Positions 25,592-37,832 of a stretch of DNA of 64,000 nt are shown piece by piece. Origin of the DNA: Spirodela intermedia (Eukaryota > Streptophyta > Magnoliopsida > Alismatales > Araceae). A program made the translations under genes and the position numbers. The notes under the pieces are model-generated. The model was not told where the DNA came from. It saw nothing but the letters and a program-made list of their open reading frames with translations, and did no database searches. Numbering within the stretch: position 1 is the first letter of the stretch; the number at the start of each line of letters is the position of its first letter. Location of the stretch: the NCBI GenBank assembly GCA_902729315.2, contig LR746268.1:1357501-1421500 (forward strand), in the 5' to 3' direction.

Positions 25592-27225
25592 TGATAAATC
25601 TTCATTATCATGAGTTAATAATTAGTAAATAATATAGTTTTAGCCTTAACTCATGATAAATAGACTTATATTTGTGTTAAAGAATGATTTTTGGTTTTCA
25701 ATTGATTAATGTGAATTTTTGGGTAATTATGTGATTTTATACGATTTTTACAATCTTACTTTTGAGATAAATAAATAACAAGAAATAAAAATAAAAATAT
25801 TGCAACAAAGGGGGGACCCACCAGCTAGTCGGGCCCGCAAGTGGGTCGGAAGCGCAGTCGGGGAGTAAGCCATGAGCAAGGGCTCGAGCGGCTTGGCTTG
25901 GGGACCGACAAGGCACGCGTACGCCACTCCCCTTCCACGTCACCAGTGGCCAGCCGGTTGTGGGGCAAGGAGTGGTCATACACGTGAGAGAAGGGACTTT
26001 GCACAAAGCTAACATTACTTTATATTCGCCCGAAAAATCGGCGTACAACTGATGTGGGACTAAACCCCCGTCACACCTTCCTCAAAAGAGGCAGGCGACC
26101 GGCGCAGGTTCGAATCCTCCCAGAGTCAAAATTCATATATTTTTATCTGATTATCGCGACTTTCTTACAGATCGCCGGTGAAGGATTAAGCAACGAGAAT
26201 CGCTGGATCATCGGCGAAAATCTCGTCAATGCGATTCGCGGAGCATTGCTACTAAAATTGCTGAACGATTCGCGATAAAAGGATCGCGAATCCATCGAGT
26301 AAATCATCTCTGATTGATCGACGAACAAGCCGTCGTCGGGAAGAGGATGATCTGCCGGGAGACTAGTCGCCACCTCTTGAGAGCGTACCAGATGCGATGA
26401 AGAGCCTCCTCTTGCTACACGGACCTGAGGATGAAGCTCCCTGACACGTGCCCCACCTCCATCCAGCTCCTCTTCGTCGGGTGACAGTCGCCGGAGAGCC
26501 GCAAAGTCGCTATTTTTCCGCTCCGCCGAGTGACAGCCGTCGGAGACGATTCGACGACCCACTTCATTGATCTCTAGACTTCGCGAGAAGATCTAGAGAT
26601 TGCCCACGTTGTCTTTGTCCAAGGAGAGCCTTAGAGGCTGTGGACACTACACGACGATCCTCCCAAACGCTCAGGATTCCAGTGCATCGCCGGCGCATCG
26701 CCGTCACGACGCCGGAACTCTATTTTCCTACTTTCAATTTAATTTATGCTTCATTTAGTGATACTTTGTTGATTTTAATTTACCAAACTATACTTCGTTC
26801 AATTACGATTCTTTTGGCTTTTACAGATCTTAATTTGATTAATTGAGTCGTCTATAATCGCCTACGTAAGAATCACCGGGCGGAACTTTATTTCCGCCTG
26901 ATTCACGTTCACCTGGTGCTGACGTCATCTTGACGTCTACACCCTTATTTCCTTTTTTTGTGAATTTTAAATATAATTCCTTTTTATTTCCTAGTATAAA
27001 ATTTGTAAGAAAATCATATTCATTGAGAAAAATTCTGAATAATTACCAGATATTATATTACATCCCTGTGATCGACCTAGAAAATTACTGCTATTTTGGA
27101 ATTTTTATTGAATTATAATTGATATATTTATTTAGAAATACTTCTAAATATCCAAAAATTTGTATTTTCTAGTTTTATAAATTTTATATTTGTGTGATTT
27201 AATATACAACGATTGAGTCATGTCA
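25592..27225 (+). mobile_element. Solo LTR copy A (1,634 bp) inside the copia element
   Basis: Starts TGATAAATCTTCATTATCAT and ends GATTGAGTCATGTCA, flanked by a perfect GGCCC duplication (25587-25591 and 27226-27230). It has no open coding region and no second terminal repeat inside, so it is a solo LTR or a non-coding element with LTR ends. It is the most GC-rich and least decayed of the four copies. It contains GGTTCGAATCC at 26107-26117, a match to the tRNA B-box. Confidence 0.85.
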
Positions 27226-29433
27226 GGCCCCTATTGTTGTGGTTCCTTGCCACCTCGGCTTTTGTTGTCACAACATTTGCTACTGTGACACCTCCCTCAT
27301 AGTTTATGTTGTTGTGGTATTGATAAGTATTTATTATCATGAGTTAATGATTAGTAAATAAAATAGTTTTAGCCTTAACTCATAATAAATAGACTTATAT
27401 TTGTGTTAAAGTATGAAAAGTGATTTTCAATTAGTTAATGTAAAATTTTAGGTAATTATGTGATTTTATATGAATTTATATAATTTTTATAGTCTTTTTT
27501 TGAGATAAATGAAGAAAAAAAAGAAAAATAAAACTAAAATAAAATAAAGGAGACCTGCCGGCCAGTCGAGCCTACATGTAGGTCAGAAGCACAGAGTCGT
27601 ACATGTGCTGAAGAGTTGCAAAGTCGTCGTCTTTCCACTCTATTAGGTGATAGTCGTCAAAGATGATTTGACAACTCATTTCATTGATCTCTAGACTTCG
27701 CAAGAAGATTTAGAAATTGTCTATGTTGTCCTTGTTTAAGGAGAGTCTTCGAGGCCATGGACACTACACGACGATTCTTCTAAACGCTCAAGACACCACA
27801 TGATGATCTTTCTGAATGCTTAAGATTCTACACTACACGCCAAACTCTATTCCTTGCTTTCAACTTACTTTTCACTTCATTTAGTAATAATTTGTGTGAT
27901 TTAAATTTACCAAGATATACTTCATCTAATTACGATTCTTCTGGCTTTTAAAGATCTTAATTTGATTAATTAAATCATCTATAATTACTTACATAAAAAT
28001 CACTGAGTGGAATTCTATTTTCGCCTGATTCACGTTCACCGGGAGTTGATGTCATCCTGACATCCACACCCTTATTTCTCTTTTTTGTGAATTTTAAATA
28101 TATTTTCTTTTTATTTTCTAGTATAAAATTCATAAAAAATAATATACTTTGAGAAACATTCTGAATAATTACGAGATATTATATTACATCTCTATGGTCA
28201 ACTTAGAAAATTATCACTATTTTTAGATATTTTATTAAATTATACTTGATATATATTTTTTAGAAATACTTCTAAATATCCAAAAAAATATATTTTTTAA
28301 TTTTATAAATTTTAAATTTACATAATTTACTATACAATGACTAAGTCACATCAGATATCTCACGATATCTCATGGTATCTCATAGTATGTCTTAGTACTC
28401 ATGATATTGTCTCCTACTATACCATCTCTTGTCACATTATCTTCTTGTCGCATGTCATCTCTTATTGTGTGTTGCCCTTTGCTTCAAGTTCTTGTACTTA
28501 CATTAGTATGTTATTTTCCATCATCATTATGGACTAAGATAATATGTCTTCTTCACTTCAAGGACCTTGGCCCACCACCTCATTTTTTGTTGAAGTGCTT
28601 CCACCATCGGTAGTCCTCTTGCAACACTTCATCATGACATAACCAACATGACTAGGATACCTCAATTATACATCATGAGTATCAAGTTTTGAGCACTTCT
28701 TACGTCCCACAATCTACTTCATCATCTAATAGGTGATCCATTGGCCATCATGACCCAAATTATAATTCTTGGTCTCAAATTGACTATGTTGTAGTCATTT
28801 GGATGCTTCAAAATATTGAGCAAATTATCATCGAGCCCCTTACTCGTATTAAGCTCATTAGGTAACTTTGGCTCATGGTGGAGACCATATATGCCAACAA
28901 GATAAATATTAGTCATGTTGTGTAATTATTTGAGTCTCTTCTCACTTGAGCAAGGTAATCTCACTATAAGCACACTTTGGATGGCTTCAAACAATCATTC
29001 ATGAGTTTTCTTTTTACCAACCTCCAACCATTGACCTTCATATCCTTGAATGATATTGTCAAGAGTTTTACGTTGATCTATATCTTAATAGTCTACATTT
29101 AGATATTAACTTGCAACTTAGTCAAATTCTATCATATGATTATGTGCCAAATCTTCCATCAATTTTTTTCTACAACATTTCGTGTGAGCACAGGCCTCTT
29201 ATCGCTCATATGATTACTCTTTTTTTCACATGAAGAATATACTCGAACTTGTTTAAAGATGTCATTCGCATCTTTTATATTGATCATGATATTAATTATC
29301 AAATCATGTGCCCATACACTTCCCAACATAATAAAATTGTTGAATGTAAACACTACTACTTATTTGATATTATTTACACACTACTCATTGAGATGCATGT
29401 TCCACATTACGTATGATTTAACACTTGATAACT
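27226..29433 (+). pseudogene. Remnant of copia internal region (gag to integrase)
   Basis: Excluding solo LTR B (27321-28353), this is copia internal DNA displaced by insertions. The first 95 bp continue the leader or gag region that starts after the primer binding site. The part from 28354 is too decayed to recognise until about 29280, where YQIMCPYTSQHNKIVECK fits the end of the copia integrase core. No frame stays open for more than a few dozen codons. Confidence 0.7.
27321..28353 (+). mobile_element. Solo LTR copy B (1,033 bp, internally deleted)
   Basis: Same family and orientation as copy A: starts TGATAAGTATTTATTATCAT and ends GACTAAGTCACATCA. It lacks about 600 bp of the middle, including the B-box region. 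Flanks GGTAT (27316-27320) and GATAT (28354-28358) match at 4 of 5 bases, fitting a mutated target duplication. Confidence 0.75.
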
Positions 29434-31233
29434 AATATGACTTAGTCATTGTATAGTAAATCAGGTAAATTTAAAATTTATAAAACTAGAAAATACAAAT
29501 TTTCAGATATTTAGAAATATTTTTGAATAAATATATCAATTATAATTCAATAAAAGTTCCAAAAAGAGTGATAATTTTCTAAGTTGATCACAAAGATGTA
29601 ATATAATATCAAGTAATTATTTAGAATTTTTCTCAAAGAATACTATTTTCTATGAATTGTATATTAGGAAATAAAAATAAAATATATTTAAAATTCATGA
29701 AAAAGGAAAATAAAGGTGCAGACGTCAAGATGACGTTAACGTCCAGCGAATACAAATTGAGCAGAAATAGAGTTCCACCTGATGATTTTTACGTAAGCAA
29801 TTACAAATGATTTAATTGATCAAATTAAGATCTGTAATAATTAGAAGAATTATAATTGAATATCTTGAAAATTTTAAATCACACAAATTATCACTAAATG
29901 AAGTGAAAAGTAAGTTGAATGTAAGAAAACAGAGTTCCCATGTCGTGACGATGATGTATCAATGATGCATTGATGATGCACCAAAATCTTGAGCATTCGA
30001 GAGGATTATTGTGCAGTGTCCATGGCCTCAAAGGCTCTCCTTAGACAAGGACGACATGGGTAATCTCTAGGTCTCCTTACAAAGTCTAAAGATCAATGAA
30101 ATGGGTCATCGAATCATTTCTAACGATTGTCACCTAGTGAAACAGAAAAATGATGACTTTGCCGCTCTCCGACGACTATCACTCGGCGGAGTGAAAAAAT
30201 AGTGACTTTGTGGCTCTCTAGTAGTTGTCACCCGATAGAGAGGAGTTGGATGGAAGTGAGTCATGTGTCAAAGAACTTCATCTTCAAGTTCGCGCAACAA
30301 TAGGAGGCTCTTCATTACATCCGGTATGCTCTCAAGAGATGGCGACTTGTCTTCTGGCAAATCGTCCTCTTCCTAATGATAGCTTGTTCATCGATCAATT
30401 GAACATATTTTACTCGATAGATTCATGATCCTTTTATCGCAAATAGTTTAACAATTTAGTAACAATGCTCCACGAATTGCATTGACGAAATTTTCGCCAA
30501 TGATCTAGTGATTCTGGTAGCTTAATCATTCACCAACAATCTACAGGAAAGTCACGATAATTAGATAAAAAATATAAATTTTGGCTTTAAGAAGATTTGA
30601 ACCCATGTTGATTGTCCGTCTACATGAGAAAGATTGACATAAGTACTATAATGCCCTTATCAAATGACATCATCATGGTATATCACTATTATAAATAAGG
30701 GGTATTGTAGGTATTAATATTATCGAAGTCTTTATGGGGAAGAGGTGATGCGAGTTTAGTTTCACATCACTTGTACGCCAAAGTTTTAGACGAATATATA
30801 GTAATATTACATTTGCAAGCAAGTCTTTTTCTCCCACGTGCATGACTACTCCTTACTTCACAATTGGCTGGCCATTAGTGACATGGAAGGGGAGTGACGC
30901 ACACACACCACCATTAGTCGTGGTCGCTCAAGCTCCAGCTCGCAGCTCCTCCTTGACTATGCTTCTAATTTGCTTGCGGGCCCAACTGGCCAGTAGATGC
31001 CTCCCATTTTGCTATATTTTTATTTTTTATTTTATTTTCTTTATTTATCTTAAAAGTAAGACTATAAAAATTATATAAATTTATATAAAATCACATAATT
31101 AGTTAATAATTTATATTAATCAACTAAAAACTACTTTTCACACTTTAACACAAATATAAGTCTATTTATCATGAGTTAAGTCTAAAATTATATTATTTAC
31201 TAATTATTAACTCATAATAATGAAGACTTATTA
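29434..31233 (-). mobile_element. Solo LTR copy C (1,800 bp), inverted
   Basis: The same family in reverse orientation, interrupting the copia integrase remnant. Read on the - strand it runs from TAATAAGTCTTCATT to ACTAAGTCATATTA, so both terminal dinucleotides are mutated. Flanks ATAAC (29429-29433) and GTAAC (31234-31238) match at 4 of 5. It keeps a ~150 bp segment that copy A lacks, which also occurs in copy D. Confidence 0.8.
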
Positions 31234-33266
31234 GTAACCACTTATCTCCAAAACCATATTCCTTCTACTCTATTAGGTGGTGACATTTCTTTTTAGTGTC
31301 TCATACCCAACGCTTTTCTTTTTTCTTTTCCTTTTTAGATTTTTGATTGCACCACTTTCTTTCATGACCACTCGCTATCTCTTTCTAAACTCACTCTTAG
31401 TGCTTTGAAAGGTGTCTTTGTGGGTTGCTTGTGCACTCCAAAGACTTATCAGATATACTTTTTGACATATGTCACTATATAACCTCCCTTGATGTTACCT
31501 TTCATGAGAATTTTCTTTTTTTTACTCCATCTCCTTCATCTTCTTGTTCATCTGTGTCTCCACCCCCTAGGTTTCCATCTTTCATCATTCTCACAGATCT
31601 TTCTATTCCTTTTTTATCTCTTCTTTCTTTGTTGGCACCCTCCACTGCCTATGTCTTTATGATGCCTTTGCTCTGAGTGCAGCTCTATCTTCGCTACCTC
31701 ACCTAACATCACTACTCTATTAGCTGACCCTCTTATGCCACTTATGAATGATTTTCATCCTTTCATTACATCGTGCAAAGGTACACATTATTGCACTCAA
31801 CATCCTATATATTACTTTGTCTCCTATGATTGCCTTCCCCCTATCTTGTGTATTTGTCCTCTTCGTGGCCTTTAAGTCAATTCCACAATTGCATGTTAAG
31901 GCACTTCAAGCCCCTACTTGAAAAGCAACTATAAATTTAAAGGTCAAAGTATTGATTTTTTAAGATACGTGAAAGTTTGTCTTTTGTCTTACTGATACTA
32001 ACATTGTGACATGCAAGTAAATTTTTATATTAAAATACAATATACATGGTTCCATTGTTCATCACGAAGCTCACTTGGTTGCTCATGACTTCACTCAAGC
32101 CTATGCCATTGATTACATGGAGATCTTCTCTTTTATGGTTTGGCTGAACTCTATTTAATTTTTTCTCTCCTTGGTGGTGCATCGTGATTAGTCACTTCAC
32201 CAATTGGACATGTCTAATGTCTTCCTCTATGGTGACTTAGATGAGCAGATTTTAATGGACCATACTATCTATGGACTCAAGTAGAGTCATCGAACCTAGT
32301 TTCCAAAGTTCAATGGCCTTTTTACTATCTTCGACTTCACTCTGTTGTTAACTACACTATTTTAATGAAGATCACACCTGGAGATATGATCATCTTGATC
32401 GTGTGTGTTGATAACATTCTTATGATAGAGAGTGATGAGGCAAGCATATCGCCACCAAAGCCTACTTGTAATAACATTTTGTCATAAGAGACTTAAAGAC
32501 ACTGTGCTACTTCATTGAGATAGAGTTTGCTTATAAGTTGGGTAAATTAACTTTATCTCAAAGGAAATATACTTTCAACCTTTTTTCGAGAAATAAGGCT
32601 TCTTATTTGCAAACTAGAGTCATCACCTACAAAGGTGCATTTGAAGTTTTGGGATATTACTTTACCTCTGATGGAGAATGTTAATCACCATTGGTGATTA
32701 TTAAGAAAAATGATATATCTCAATGTTACTCATCTTATCATTGTACATATAGTTAGTGTTTTTAGTTAGTTTGTGTAGGAGCCTCATTAGGAGAGAGTAG
32801 GGGTTCTACAAAAGAGGTTCATCAACAAATGTCATGGTCACCTACATGTTGAAGCCTCTATATGCAACTTAGTCACTTGACATTCTTGAAAGTAAAAGAT
32901 GGTATCTTATTCTATTATAGAAGTTGAATATTGTGTTATGGCTGATATGGCACGTGAGATGATATAACTTTGCTCTCTTCTAGAGAACCTAAGTGTCACT
33001 CCTTAGACACCTATGCCTATGTACTATGATAACCAAGTAGTAATCTTTATCACTGAAAATCTCACATTTCACGAGTAGACCAAAAACATAAAAAATTGAT
33101 TATCACTACATCAGTGACAAGGTTCTAACATAGGTTATTTCCATACCACATGTCATTTCATCTGATCAATTGATGTACATCTTCACTAAGAGTCTTAGAA
33201 GTGTCCTATGATGTTATATGTACCAATCTAGGCCTGTTTGACTTATATGCTCTAGCTTAAGGAAGA
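31234..33266 (+). pseudogene. Remnant of copia pol (integrase end, reverse transcriptase, RNase H)
   Basis: Reads across frame changes as the copia order. The integrase C-terminal part (VFVGC..., fitting the KCVFLGY region) is followed by the linker and reverse transcriptase: YCTQHPIYYFVSYDCLPP, then HLVAHDFTQAYAIDYMEIFS, then HQLDMSNVFLYGDLDEQI, then VCVDNILM, in which the family YVDDIL/M core is altered. The RNase H part contains SYSIIEVEYCVMADMAREMI and MYYDNQVVIFITEN. Many stop codons show it is inactive. Confidence 0.88.
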
Positions 33267-33399
33267 TGTTTAGACATTCTCCTCTATGTGGCCCACTTGG
33301 GCCCATTATTTTTTTGTTCTCTTACCTATATAAACACATGTATCTCTTCATTTAAACTTAATCTAATTTTAAGATTTAACCCTTCTCATCAATAGAAAT

Positions 33400-34324
33400 T
33401 TCTTCTCTCTTCCCACACAATCAACTTTTCACCCCATTTCACTCATCCATATGTTATCACAATTCTCCAACCACCTCTAGAACCTAATTCTTTCACATGC
33501 CCTTTAGTTCTCTAAGAGTGACCTCCCTCCTTTCCACTTAGCATTTGTAGCTTGTTTCTAAATTTTTCCATAAGTATCATATAAGTCTTAGAAATAGTTC
33601 TTGGGTTTTATTAGCCCTAAATATTAAGGATTATTTGCAGAAAATAAGATTATTTTCCATTAAATGAATATGTCAAAATTTTATGTAACTTAGCATAACA
33701 ATAGCTCAACTGATATCACCCCTCTCTTTGCATCCAGACATGGAATCAAGTACTGTGCTTATCTAGTAACTCTCTCCCTTAAAACAATATCCTTAGCAAG
33801 CTCATTCCACCCTCTCCAACTACCATTGCTCCACTCGCTAGTAGGTATCAAAATGTGAAGGTATATTGAAGAGAATATCACATAGTCACACCCTCCATTC
33901 CATAAATAAACAAAAATTTATGTAACTTAGCATTGTCATTTATATGAGGACATTAATAAAAAATAATTACATTAAATTTTATTTTATTTAGAATTGACAA
34001 CGTTTTCCTTAAGAATGTCATTCTAATTACATAATAGATTGTTATTTTTTCAAGAGGATGGTGAATTTTGAGGGTGTGAAGGGGGGGGGGGTTAAGTAGG
34101 TTTATTTGATCTACATTGGGCCTTTGCGGATATAATTCAATGCTCTGGGATCTTAATAACTAGAGTTCTTTGCGGGCCTGTCGGGGCCCTGCTTGAGTCA
34201 GGTAGGAAAGCTGGCCCTCTAGAGGATCAACGTGAAGTGTTTAGGATCACCCGAAATGAATTCCTCATGAGCGAAAGTGAGCCTTCCATGTGCAACTATT
34301 AGCCAAAGAGAGGGAGGGAGGGAG

Positions 34325-34372
<48 letters not shown>

Positions 34373-34659
34373 GTGTACATGCGAAAAAAGAGATTATACT
34401 TACGCGGGCTGAATTTCAGGCCCGCTCTAACCACAGACGAATGTTCAAGTTACGTTTTTGACTCGATCCATCGAAGAGGCTCCTTTTTATGATTTAGATT
34501 AGTTTTTCTTGGATACGAGAGTTTTCTATAAAACATGGAGTCGATTACATACAATCCAGGTAACAAATTCATATCATGAAGCATTTAAATGGAAGGCTCG
34601 GAAAATTTATTTTCCTTACACGATTCTGAAAATGGCGATTGTGGAAGCTTTCGGCTGAC
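33400..34659. other. Intergenic DNA 3' of the copia element and of the MADS gene
   Basis: AT-rich up to about 34070, then a run of ten G (34081-34090) and more mixed sequence. A GA run lies at about 34326-34363. The stretch next to 34659 should include the 3' UTR of the MADS gene. I see no gene. Confidence 0.5.
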
Positions 34660-35421
34660 TCAGTGGAAGGGAAAGTAAGGATCGATCGTCCACGAGCTCC
34701 TGCCGTCGTCCATTAATGCCGGAGCCGAGTAGTTGCCGTCATAGAACAGATGACTGTAAGGAACCATCATCTCCATGATCCAGTCCGGCCTCCTCATTCC
34801 TTCCGCCGCCGCCATGTACAACTCCGGCAGCCTCTGGCAGGCTCCTCCTCCTCCTTCGGGGAGGAAGTCAACGGGCGGTAAAGGCTGCAGCGGCGCCACA
34901 ATAGGAGAAGCCAAAGCGCCGCCGCCGGTGGAGTTCGTCTGCTGGCCGCGTAGAGAGTCGAGCTTGGCATTGACCTCCTTGAGCTTCATCTCTACAAGGC
35001 AGGCGAGAGCGGTGGTCTCCTCCATGGGGAGATCCTCCACCTTGCGGGCTCCGTTGAGGCAGTGGGCGAAGAGGAGCTCTACTTGGAGCTCCCTGGAAGC
35101 TTTCTTCTCCTTCTCTATCTGCTCCCTCATCTTCTCCGCACGAAGGCGGAGGAAGCCCTCCTGGTCCAGCCTGCGGCGGCTCTGCTCGTGCTCCGGCAGA
35201 CGGCGAAAGCCTCGCAGCAGCGCCGCCGCCTCGTCGCCGCCGCTGGGCCAGACCTCCGGCTGAGGGTCATAAGGGCCGTAGACGACCATGCAGGCCTTGA
35301 TGTTGCAGAGGATGCTCAACTCTTGCACCTTCTTCAGCAGGCCCTTTCGCCGCTTCTTGAAGGTGGCCCTTCTGGCGGCGTCGTTGGCAATCCATTGGAG
35401 TTTGACCTTCTTTCTTGACAT
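34660..35421 (-). CDS. Type I (M-gamma, AGL80-like) MADS-box transcription factor
   Basis: A single open frame of 253 residues without introns, as usual for type I MADS genes. Residues 1-60 form the MADS domain: MSRKKVKLQWIANDAARRAT, then FKKRRKGLLKKVQELSILCN, then IKACMVVYGPYDPQPEVWPS. The IANDAARRATFKKRRKGLLKKVQELS form and the YGPYDPQPEVWPS tail are typical of the M-gamma group (AGL80, PHERES1). A charged helical region at about 90-170 could form the dimer interface. A Pro/Gly-rich stretch and a C-terminal part specific to this protein follow. Family members act in the nucleus, mostly in the central cell and endosperm, as dimers with M-alpha proteins. That role is inferred here from the family. 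Initiator context and length both support ATG at 35419-35421. Confidence 0.93.
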   Translation of the reverse strand: MSRKKVKLQWIANDAARRATFKKRRKGLLKKVQELSILCNIKACMVVYGPYDPQPEVWPSGGDEAAALLRGFRRLPEHEQSRRRLDQEGFLRLRAEKMREQIEKEKKASRELQVELLFAHCLNGARKVEDLPMEETTALACLVEMKLKEVNAKLDSLRGQQTNSTGGGALASPIVAPLQPLPPVDFLPEGGGGACQRLPELYMAAAEGMRRPDWIMEMMVPYSHLFYDGNYSAPALMDDGRSSWTIDPYFPFH

Positions 35422-36339
35422 AGCGGGAGAGGAGATGGGTATCCTTTTCTGAGTTTTCCGGACAAGGGGGAGAGAGAGAGAGAGAGAGAGAGACGTGCTT
35501 GAATTGGCTTTTAGTCAGCTCCCTTTGCAGGTGTTCTTATAGAATTGGCTTCAACAGGGAGAGGGGAGAGAGCGAGATACAGAGAGGTTATGGTGGGATG
35601 AGGTGGCCTCGAAGTAATTGGGTATCGAGAAATTAAGGAAACAAGATCTCTTATACACGCGAATACGCGTTGTCGTCGTCGTGATTATCATTATCATCCT
35701 GTTGCGAAAATAATGACTAAGGAAATTTTCTCGCTATTTAGGGCCATTATCCCCTCACTAGAAACGCAGCATATCACCACAGGAACTTTGATCTAAGATC
35801 CTGCCAGTCTGCCCTTCGTAAATCTCTATTTCCTCTCTCTCTCTCTCTCTCTCTATCTCCATCTGGGTGTTCATGAGATATATCTCGTCGTAGTTGACAT
35901 TATGATCATCTTGTGAATATAATGGATATCCTGGTTTTCTTTTTAATAATGGAAATTCAATAGCCAGAAGAACCACAACCCATCTCTATGATAATTTTGA
36001 TCACATCCTGTCCGTTTGGCCCTCGTATAACTCCACATTTTAAGACGTATCATTCGCCTTCAAGGCGGAGAAATCCCCACGGATTTCTCGGGAATCTCTG
36101 GAAACTAGGTAGATATCCTAGCCCTCGAAGAATCCTCCCCAATCAATCCCAAAATCAGCATCAAAATCTCAAAGAAAGAATGCTCGAGCCCACCTCACCC
36201 CCGCCAGCTCACGTCCTTACCGATCATCGAGGGTCCACATCCCGGACCAGCTTCATCTCCGACAAGCTGACCTCGGTTAACCCCGGAGCCCTTCGGTGGA
36301 TAACTTCGCCTGACCAGCTGGAGTCCATATCCTTGTAGA

Positions 36340-36372
<33 letters not shown>

Positions 36373-36400
36373 TTTATAAACATAAAAAATGGCCGGGGCT
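35422..36400 (-). promoter_or_regulatory. Upstream region of the MADS gene
   Basis: Contains GA/CT runs at about 35468-35492, 35834-35855 and 36352-36372, the first probably in the 5' leader. GA repeats are bound by BPC/GAGA-type factors in plants, so they may be regulatory, but the whole window is rich in them. No TATA box is certain. No other gene is seen. Confidence 0.4.
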
Positions 36401-36927
36401 GTCACTTTTTGTGGATAATTAGAGAAATTGATTTATCCCAGAAGGTGTATAAGCTCGTAGGGAGCCAACGCTAATGAAGATATCAAATTTATATTTTTAC
36501 AAGAATATCATATAAAATTAAATCACATAAAATAATTAATAAATAAATTTTAATATCTGGATGGTGAGAGAGATGGTGTGATAACTTATCAATATCGTAT
36601 TTTGTAACTACACCATACGAACTATAAGTATTATTCTCAATTATGGATATTTACAATAAGAGAGAGGGGAGACTTAGAGACATTTATCAAATAAAAAAAT
36701 TACGTTCAGAAATTGTTACTATTATTTATAATCGTTATACGTCACTTTAAATAATTGAGAGAAATAAAACCTTAAATAAGACAAGGAGTGTAGAGAGAGA
36801 GAGAGTTATGCTTACCTCATATTATATGATTATGTCACATAGAAATTACAGCACACAAACTATTACTATTTATATGATATGACTGAGAGATAAAGGAGAC
36901 ATTAAACCATATATATAGAAATATTAA

Positions 36928-36964
<37 letters not shown>

Positions 36965-37827
36965 CAATGAGAAGGCATCGAGATGTTCAATTTGAGTGCC
37001 AGCTTGCGTGATTTGAGATGTTCAAGGAGAATGCATCGAGACGTCGAGCAGGGTCTTCCTCATCCTAGATTCTAAGAGAGTGTACCTTACTCATTGGTGA
37101 AGAAAAGTATTCGGCGGTTTTGGAGAGGCTTCTTGGTGCCCAGCTCATCATTCTTGTCCACCCAGCTCCCTTCTTCCGCTGCCCCCGATCTTCCTTCAGC
37201 TTCTGGCACCAGCCTCGACAATCCACGCATTGTCCAGCTCCTCTCTATCTGCTGCCTACCATCAGCGGCTTGAAGCTACTAGTAGTTCTCCACCTGAACC
37301 CCTAGGATGTTAGTGATCACTTGGTTGCAACTCATCGCTTTTGAGGTCGTAACTCAATTGTCTCTTTCTCGTACGTGTGCTTATCTTTCTCCTAAATCCT
37401 TCATCCTCATCTCCCCTCTGTGCAATGAGGTTGAACTGGGGTGTGATAGCCTAAGAGCAAGTTTCCCCATATTCACACAATTTAGGCTGGGGTGTGATAG
37501 CAACTTAGGAACCTTTATGAAATTATTTTTTCTCCTCTTTGTGTGTAACTTCCCCCTCTCAGGTCTCATTGCTGCTTATCCTGCCTCACCAGTTGGTCCT
37601 ATAAATGTCAACCACTATCCCTCTCTTGCTCTCGCTCTCCCTCTCTTTCTCTCTTAAAAGCCCTTTAAGCCAGCCACAGTCGTTAAGAGGTACTCGTCTT
37701 ATATGAATTTCATCTATAGTTGTTAGTCCCCTCCTCCTAACTATTTTATATCTCCATTCTCCTCTTGATTCAAGTAGAGAGGCACTTGAGGAGACTTCTA
37801 GCCTTTCCTAGACCACAAGCCATTGAG
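36401..37827. other. Intergenic DNA, no gene recognised
   Basis: AT-rich to 36930, with a GA run at about 36932-36962. Then mixed CT-rich sequence (37100-37700) with a local repeat of CTGGGGTGTGATAGC at 37437 and 37489. Open frames are short and unlike known proteins. Some of it may be unclassified repeat. Confidence 0.45.
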
Positions 37828-37832
37828 GTAGA

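Larger units (their letters stand above)
25233..33394 (+). mobile_element. Decayed but complete Ty1/copia retrotransposon with nested insertions
   Basis: The 5' LTR (25233-25363, 131 bp, TGTT...AACA) is followed at once by TGGTATCAAAGCC (25364-25376), the copia primer binding site for initiator tRNA-Met. The 3' LTR (33267-33394, 128 bp) is preceded by a purine-rich tract (AAGGAAGA). The perfect 5 bp target duplication GAAAT flanks the element at 25228-25232 and 33395-33399. Between the LTRs lie remnants, full of stops and frameshifts, of integrase (about 29280-29420, CPYTSQHNKIVECKH), reverse transcriptase (31760-32420, THYCTQHPIYYFVSYD and HLVAHDFTQAYAIDYMEIFS) and RNase H (32880-33240, ending in a YDLYAPA-like tail). 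Three long LTRs interrupt it. The LTRs differ at many sites, so the insertion is old. Confidence 0.92.

Noticed and set aside
26100-26125. tRNA gene at GGTTCGAATCC
   Set aside because: Only the T-arm/B-box part matches. There is no cloverleaf, acceptor stem or clear A-box.
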